Origin: Apoderus coryli
Taxonomy: Eukaryota; Arthropoda; Insecta; Coleoptera; Attelabidae
Length of the DNA: 64,000 bases
Direction of reading: 5' to 3'
NCBI GenBank assembly: GCA_911728435.2
Contig: OU452202.1
Location: 18,269,135-18,333,134, forward strand
Part shown: positions 59,112 to 64,000 of the stretch, piece by piece
How positions within the stretch are numbered: the stretch's first letter is position 1
Layout of the letters: every line of letters starts with the position of its first letter
Position numbers and translations under genes: made by a program
The notes under the pieces: generated by a model
Told to the model about the DNA's origin: nothing
The model's input: the letters and a program-made list of their open reading frames with translations, nothing else
Database searches by the model: none

Positions 59112-59613
59112 TACAGGGTGAATTATGGATCTTCACCAAAACAATGGTCATATCTTTTCAATGATTAAGTCGATTTCTCTCATTTTTTTTATAAAAGTAT
59201 TGGTGCCTGGCAACTAACTGACCTATTCAGAATTGAGAAAATCCAGGTCCGTCTTCGAGAAAATTTGTGGGACTGCTTCATATTCAACACTTCACTCTGT
59301 ATATGATTTTTCAAAAATCTGATATAATTTTTTCAGAGGGCATAAATAGACAATTATACCTGAGTATTTGAATTTTTTGCTACACTGACCTCACATTTCC
59401 AATTCAAGATTCATTTGAGAGCCAAATTGAAAACTTGCAATAATGAAGTATCTTACTGTATAATAATGTTTAGTTATTAAAAAGAAATCTTCAAAATAGA
59501 CAGAAACGAAACACACTGTGTTTCAGTATGGTAAATACCATAATTTCAATTGATTTACAGGGCCGGATTTAAAAATCTGGTATATCTGGTTCATCCCAAT
59601 AATTCACCCTGTA
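59112..59613. mobile_element. Mariner-type MITE (TACAGGGTGAATTATGG ends)
   Basis: TACAGGGTGAATTATGG at 59112 is inverted as CCAATAATTCACCCTGTA ending at 59613, with one inserted base. The interior (about 500 bp) is non-coding and the TIRs are short. It resembles the TACAGGGTG family seen at 19015. Confidence 0.8.
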
Positions 59614-61289
59614 TGTAACTTTTTCCCCCGTAATAGACAGAAAACAGATAAAAAATGTTAGTAATAACCTAGTTTTCTTATTTGTTTGAGGAAAACTCAT
59701 GTCTCTAATTATTTTAATCGGAATGAAATGAACAAGCCAGGGAAATGTTTATTCATAAATTATGAAATAAAATAAAAAACAATAACCAAACAATAAAGCA
59801 GTTTTAACAATGTGGAACAAAGTAAAAAACATTTGCCATTTTAAACTCACCACGTTTGTTCCTATGCCCATACTGATGGAGAAAAAGTGTTTTTTTGTGA
59901 AGAAAATATTGTTAGGGGAGCAGGAGTTTGCTCCAAAAAGTCTTCCCACAGGGCTATATGCAGACCCTTACTTGATGACCTACCCTAGGCTTTGTAGACT
60001 CGATCGAGACACTCCACATACCCTGGTCGATTCGGAATAGATGTCCAATGGACATATACCAAGCTCAGATATGAGGATCGATCACCGATTTTTTTATAAT
60101 TTTCCAAAGTGAGATTTTCATAAAAATGTATGATTTTGCCTATGTTTGAGGGTCCATATTGCCCAAGGTTTTCATGCTACACCCCACATTATATATATAT
60201 ATTTGGTATTTTCTGAAGTAATCCATCTTAGAGAGGAGTTGAATGTGTAAGACAGTTTGGTGGAGTAGACGTTGTTTTCATTTGTGTCTTATATATATTT
60301 GGAATCATCGCACCAAACTCTATAATCGTACCAATTTTCATGAAAATCTATTTTCCAAAGAAAATTGACTTTTTCCATACACATATAATAATTAATATAT
60401 TTCATAATTAAGGCTGTCTGAAGATAAATGGACCGCCCAGTATAGTTCTTCTACTAATTTTAAAATATTATTTTTCAGTGAAGGAGTAAAAAAAATGGAA
60501 AAATACGAAACATTTTTTTCTTTGTGAAGAAAACTAGGCAAGCCACCAAATATCTTTTCCCATAAAACAGTAAATATCTTTTACGGCTTTGGGTTTGGAA
60601 TGTGTATATAAAAATGCGCTGCGTCGTAACCTTTTCAGGTCAAAGTTTACCTGACCGTATAAGCCGCTTTAGGTACATTTTTTTTGCTTTATATATGTAC
60701 GTATTCAAACTTTGTTGATTCCACAGAAGGTATTCTCATTTTACTTGGTCTCTTTTATGTAAAATTCTCAATAGATATGCGATATGCACAGGCCCGCGTT
60801 CTTGTTGGATATTGTTTTGGATTATTTCCGGGTTTACGGGAAATACCGATTGGCAGAAAAAGGATAACAGACTGTTTTGCATTGTCAGCACGTGTTGTCA
60901 TAATTAAATAATACGTAATAAACCTGGTTTGGATTTATCTGTATTTTTTTTTTGCAATTTATCAATCATATCATACAAACTTCAAAAACGGTCAGTCAAC
61001 TTTTCTCATTTTGAAGACAAGAAACATACGACTAAATATTTTTTTAGATTGGGAGTTTAAAATTTTTCATAGCTGCACTCTTGCAGACGTTTCATGATTT
61101 ATTTTATTTCATTATTTCTTAGTTCCACCGAATGATAACAATACAACATGTTACATTATGAAATTGTCAAACATAATAACTAATAGATACATATTAATCC
61201 GTTGTATAGTTCAAAAATGCATCCACAGAATAAAAACATTTATCCACAAAAGAATTTCTCAACTCCAGCTTAAATCTCCTAAATGTTAG
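59614..61289. other. Non-coding stretch
   Basis: Short ORFs only (for example 59810-60040, 60684-60911), none with a recognised domain. A short TA microsatellite near 60190. Confidence 0.4.
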
Positions 61290-63014
61290 GTTTTTAATTT
61301 TTGTTAATTTTCAGAATCTTATTATAACACTTTACGCCGATATAGTTAGGATGTTTCTGACCAATACTTAGTCTAGAAAATGGCAAAACCACGTTATTTT
61401 TGTTTCTAGTGCCATAATTGTGAACATCTTCTCTTTTAAGCAACGATTTCTTTATATGAATTATGAGTGCGTACATGTAGAGGCAAGGAAAAGTCATTAT
61501 TTTCAAATTCACAAAATGTTCCCTGCATGATGCTGTCTGAGGAATTTTTTGTATTGCTCTTACAACCTTTTTTTGGGCCCTGAATACTCTAGTAGATCCA
61601 CAGGCTCCTCCCCAAAATATGATTCCATGTACCAAATTAGACTGGACTAAGCCGAAGTATATCAATTTCAGCATGCTGGTTGATACAATACCTCTAAGAT
61701 CAGAAACACACAGCCACTGACTTTTGGTAGTATGGTGTCAATATGTATTTCCCAGATCAGTTTGCTGTCCGTATACACTCCCAGAAATTTGGTATTACTC
61801 ACATTTTTTATAGACTCACCTCCTATACGTATCAGATAACTCTTATTGCTGGTGTTGTTTGCTATAGATATAGGCAGAGCAACCGTTTTTAATGCATTAA
61901 GGGTAAGTCCGTTATGCACACACTACCGATACATCGCCCCAGTCACGTTGGGAGCCTGAACTAACCCTGCTTCATCCTTGGCTGAAACAAAAACACTAGT
62001 ATCGTCTGCATAAAGAATGGGATATCCAAAAAAACCCAGAACTTCCGAGATATCGTCAATAAAAGCATTTAACATGATAGGTGAGAGACAGGAGCCCTGC
62101 GGCACCCCACTGCTCACGATCTCGGACCTCGAACGGACACCCGCAATTTCAACCACCTGTGTACGCTGTGTAAGATAGCTACGTATCCATGCGGCTGCTG
62201 TTCCTCTTATACCAAGAGCATTTAGTTTCAGAAACAAAAGATCATGGCTTATGGAATCAAACGCCTTGCTTAAATCAAAGAAAAGGCCAAGAGCTATTTC
62301 CTTATTATTGAGTGACTGATATAGGTTGACCAAACCCTGATTAAGAGCTGTTTCTGTTGGTCGACCAACCCTGAATCCATTCTGGTTGCAAGAGAGGATC
62401 TTAAATTTTTCGAGATAATTATTAAGTCTCATATTATATAAGCACTCAAATATTTTACTAAATTGACTTTGTAGTGCCAACGGTCTGTAATTATTTGTAT
62501 CTTTTGCATCACCTTTTTGTTTATAAATAGGAACTATTTTTGATGTTTTAAGGCACTCTGGAAAAACACCTTCCTCAAAACTCTTATTAATGATGGCGGG
62601 ACAACATCAAAACGGACCTAAGGACCATTGGGATAGAGTACGACCCAGAATTGATGGAAGATCGACAACAATGGAGGCGAATAGTACAGTCGGCCAAGAC
62701 CCACCCCGGGTTGTAGAGCCATGGAGTAAGTAAGTAAGTAAGGAGTAAGGATAGAGGTTCTGCAATTATTTCAATAATACTCAATACCACATGACCTGGA
62801 TCTGTACCACTTGATTTTTTCCTACAAACCGTTCTGGCAACTCTAATAACTTCGTCAACCGTATAGTAGGGAAAAGATAAAAAGATCTTAAAGTAACATT
62901 TATGGGAGTTGATTTTTTCAAGTTAACCGAATCAGATTTCCTAGAGAAACTAATAAAGTAATCACTAAAAGTATTTGCAATTTCGGCGGGTGTTGTCTTT
63001 AAATGTTGAGACAC
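61290..63014 (-). pseudogene. Jockey-like non-LTR reverse transcriptase, interrupted
   Basis: Minus strand, from 63014: TPAEIANTFSDYFISFSRKS, then (frame change) YYTVDEVIRVARTVCRKKSS and SGTDPGHVV, an inserted RTE fragment, then INKSFEEGVFPECLKTSKIV, NNYRPLALQS, LFFDLSKAFDSISHD, SSGVPQGSCLSPIMLNAFID and the catalytic YPILYADDTSVFV. Another frame change near 61930 precedes LNALKTVALPI, KFLGVYTDSKLIW and the C-terminus with IIFWGGACGSTRVFRAQKK and DVHNYGTRNKNNVVLP. The endonuclease is missing. Palm residues D (DLSKAFD) and ADD are kept, but several frame breaks make it inactive. Confidence 0.92.
62594..62745 (+). mobile_element. RTE-type 3' end inserted in the Jockey-like RT
   Basis: Opposite in strand to its host element. 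Frame 62594-62716 encodes the last 40 residues of an RTE ORF: WRDNIKTDLRTIGIEYDPEL, then MEDRQQWRRIVQSAKTHPGL and a stop. It ends in a (TAAG)n tail at about 62726-62745; short simple-repeat tails are typical of RTE elements. Differs in sequence from the RTE end at 51.5 kb, so a second RTE subfamily is present. Confidence 0.85.
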
Positions 63015-63097
63015 ATCAAAAACTTCTCAAATAATCTTTTTATTAGTACTGATGATAACAGCCATGATATAAATGTGTCCAAAATTGAGGTATCATT

Positions 63098-63347
63098 TTT
63101 TGAAGTGAATACTTCTTTGGCCGCATGAGAGTGATTTTTCAAGTACGCGTCACGACACGATTTATAAAAGAGAGGGACAGAGATATTTCTGGTATATGCT
63201 ACACACTATAGCCTATACCATCCACTATTATGTATATAGCGGCGTCTCTCTCTCTCGTGAAAGAAGTATTCACTACTATCACGTGTACTGTGTTGCAGGC
63301 GAATTTTTGAGGTGAATACTTCTTTGGCCGCATAAGAGTGATTTTTT
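63098..63347. repeat. Direct repeat pair, ~40 bp, 206 bp apart
   Basis: GTGAATACTTCTTTGGCCGC with about 10 bases on each side occurs at 63098-63140 and 63304-63347. An inverted partial copy (GAAAGAAGTATTCACTAC) lies at about 63259. They flank a short CTCTCT-rich segment next to the start of a mariner pseudogene. Confidence 0.8.
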
Positions 63348-63394
63348 TTCTACTAGTAGTTTTTATTCGAAATTTTTATTTTCAGATTCTAAAT

Positions 63395-64000
63395 ACACTC
63401 CGGTTAGTTAATATAGAACGTTACACGAAGGAACAACGAGTTTTTATTGTTAAAACATTTTTTGAAAACGGCAAAAGTTTTCAAGTTGTAATTAGGAAAT
63501 TCAGAACAAAATTCGGTAACGAAAATGCTCCAACAAATCGTGCCATCAAGCTGATCGTTGAAAAATTTGAGGAAACTGGATCCGTTCATGTTAACAGAAA
63601 CAGAATTTATGAACGTAGTGGTCCTTCACCCGAAAATATAGGAGCTGTGAGCTGAGTGTTGAATAGAAGGTCCAAAAGCATGCATTCCTCATCGTTCGCA
63701 GCAAGTAAACATCAAACGATCCACATTATTCAACATTTTGCGTCGTGATCTCCGTTTAAAAGCTTATAAGATCCTGCGGACCCAACAATTAAAACCAACT
63801 GACCACGCATTACGTCAGTCATTCGTTTCTTGCGCCATCGAAAAACACGAATAGAATGAGAATTTTTTAACAAAAAAAGCTTCACCGACGAAGCCCATTT
63901 CCAGCTCAATGGCTACGTCAACCAGCAGAATTGCTGCATTTGGGGTGAAGAGAATCCAAGAGTTATCTTAGAGCAACCATTACATTCACAAAAAGTTACG
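63395..64000 (+). pseudogene. Mariner-type transposase, broken, cut by window end
   Basis: Starts near VNIERYTKEQRVFIVKTFFE and continues through FRTKFGNENAPTNRAIKLIV, a frame break near 63655, VNIKRSTLFNILRRDLRLKA, and LKPTDHALRQSFVSCAIEKH. An in-frame stop follows near 63852 and another frame shift, then SFTDEAHFQLNGYVNQQNCC, which holds the first catalytic D (TDEAHF). The catalytic half lies beyond the window. Same broad family as the transposases at 31.8 and 35.6 kb, but a different subfamily. Confidence 0.85.

Overview
The window looks like a piece of an AT-rich animal nuclear genome, most probably an insect. There is no operon structure. It has long non-coding stretches, microsatellites, a spliced immunoglobulin-type gene fragment with GT-AG introns, a tRNA-derived SINE, and dense decayed transposons of kinds common in insects: Tc1/mariner DD41D and DD34D, Jockey-like and RTE non-LTR elements, Copia and Penelope-like elements (PLEs). 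The species cannot be named from sequence alone.

Layout. 1-5.8 kb is mostly non-coding, with a four-copy tandem repeat of about 180 bp (2.7-3.4 kb) and a hAT end at 5.2 kb. At 5.8-6.5 kb is a head-to-head repeat whose two arms each carry a complete hammerhead ribozyme motif; a decayed relative lies at 20.6-21.2 kb. A long-TIR mariner with a broken transposase spans 8.1-10.25 kb. A minus-strand PLE remnant (GIY-YIG domain plus 3' hammerhead) lies at 11.7-12.4 kb. A decayed non-LTR ORF1 and a Jockey-like 3' end lie at 15.0-16.5 kb. Two exons of a host Ig-domain gene (minus strand) lie at 21.5 and 23.8 kb, with two palindromic elements in the intron between them. A Copia gag-protease relic (25.1-26.0 kb) and a SINE with a 12-bp target duplication (27.9-28.2 kb) follow.

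31.6-37.1 kb is a mariner cluster: a dead DD41D copy, two head-to-head DD34D fragments, and one element with about 355-bp terminal inverted repeats around an uninterrupted 370-codon DD41D transposase. A second PLE 3' part lies at 40.7-41.8 kb. Two single-exon, divergently transcribed genes of unknown function, encoding helical charged proteins of 285 and 251 aa, lie at 43.3-44.1 and 46.2-46.9 kb. They are the best candidates for lineage-specific host genes. From 47 kb onward the window is again TE remnants: a MITE, a decayed mariner, an RTE 3' end, a mariner joined to a Jockey-like RT, a Jockey-like RT carrying an RTE 3' end, and a mariner cut by the window end.

Functionally, the only genes that appear intact are the DD41D transposase and the two orphan genes; the Ig gene is present only as internal exons. 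The most distinctive biology is repeated occurrence of hammerhead-type self-cleaving RNA motifs, both in PLE 3' ends and in a separate short inverted repeat family resembling the small hammerhead retroelements (retrozymes) reported from animals.
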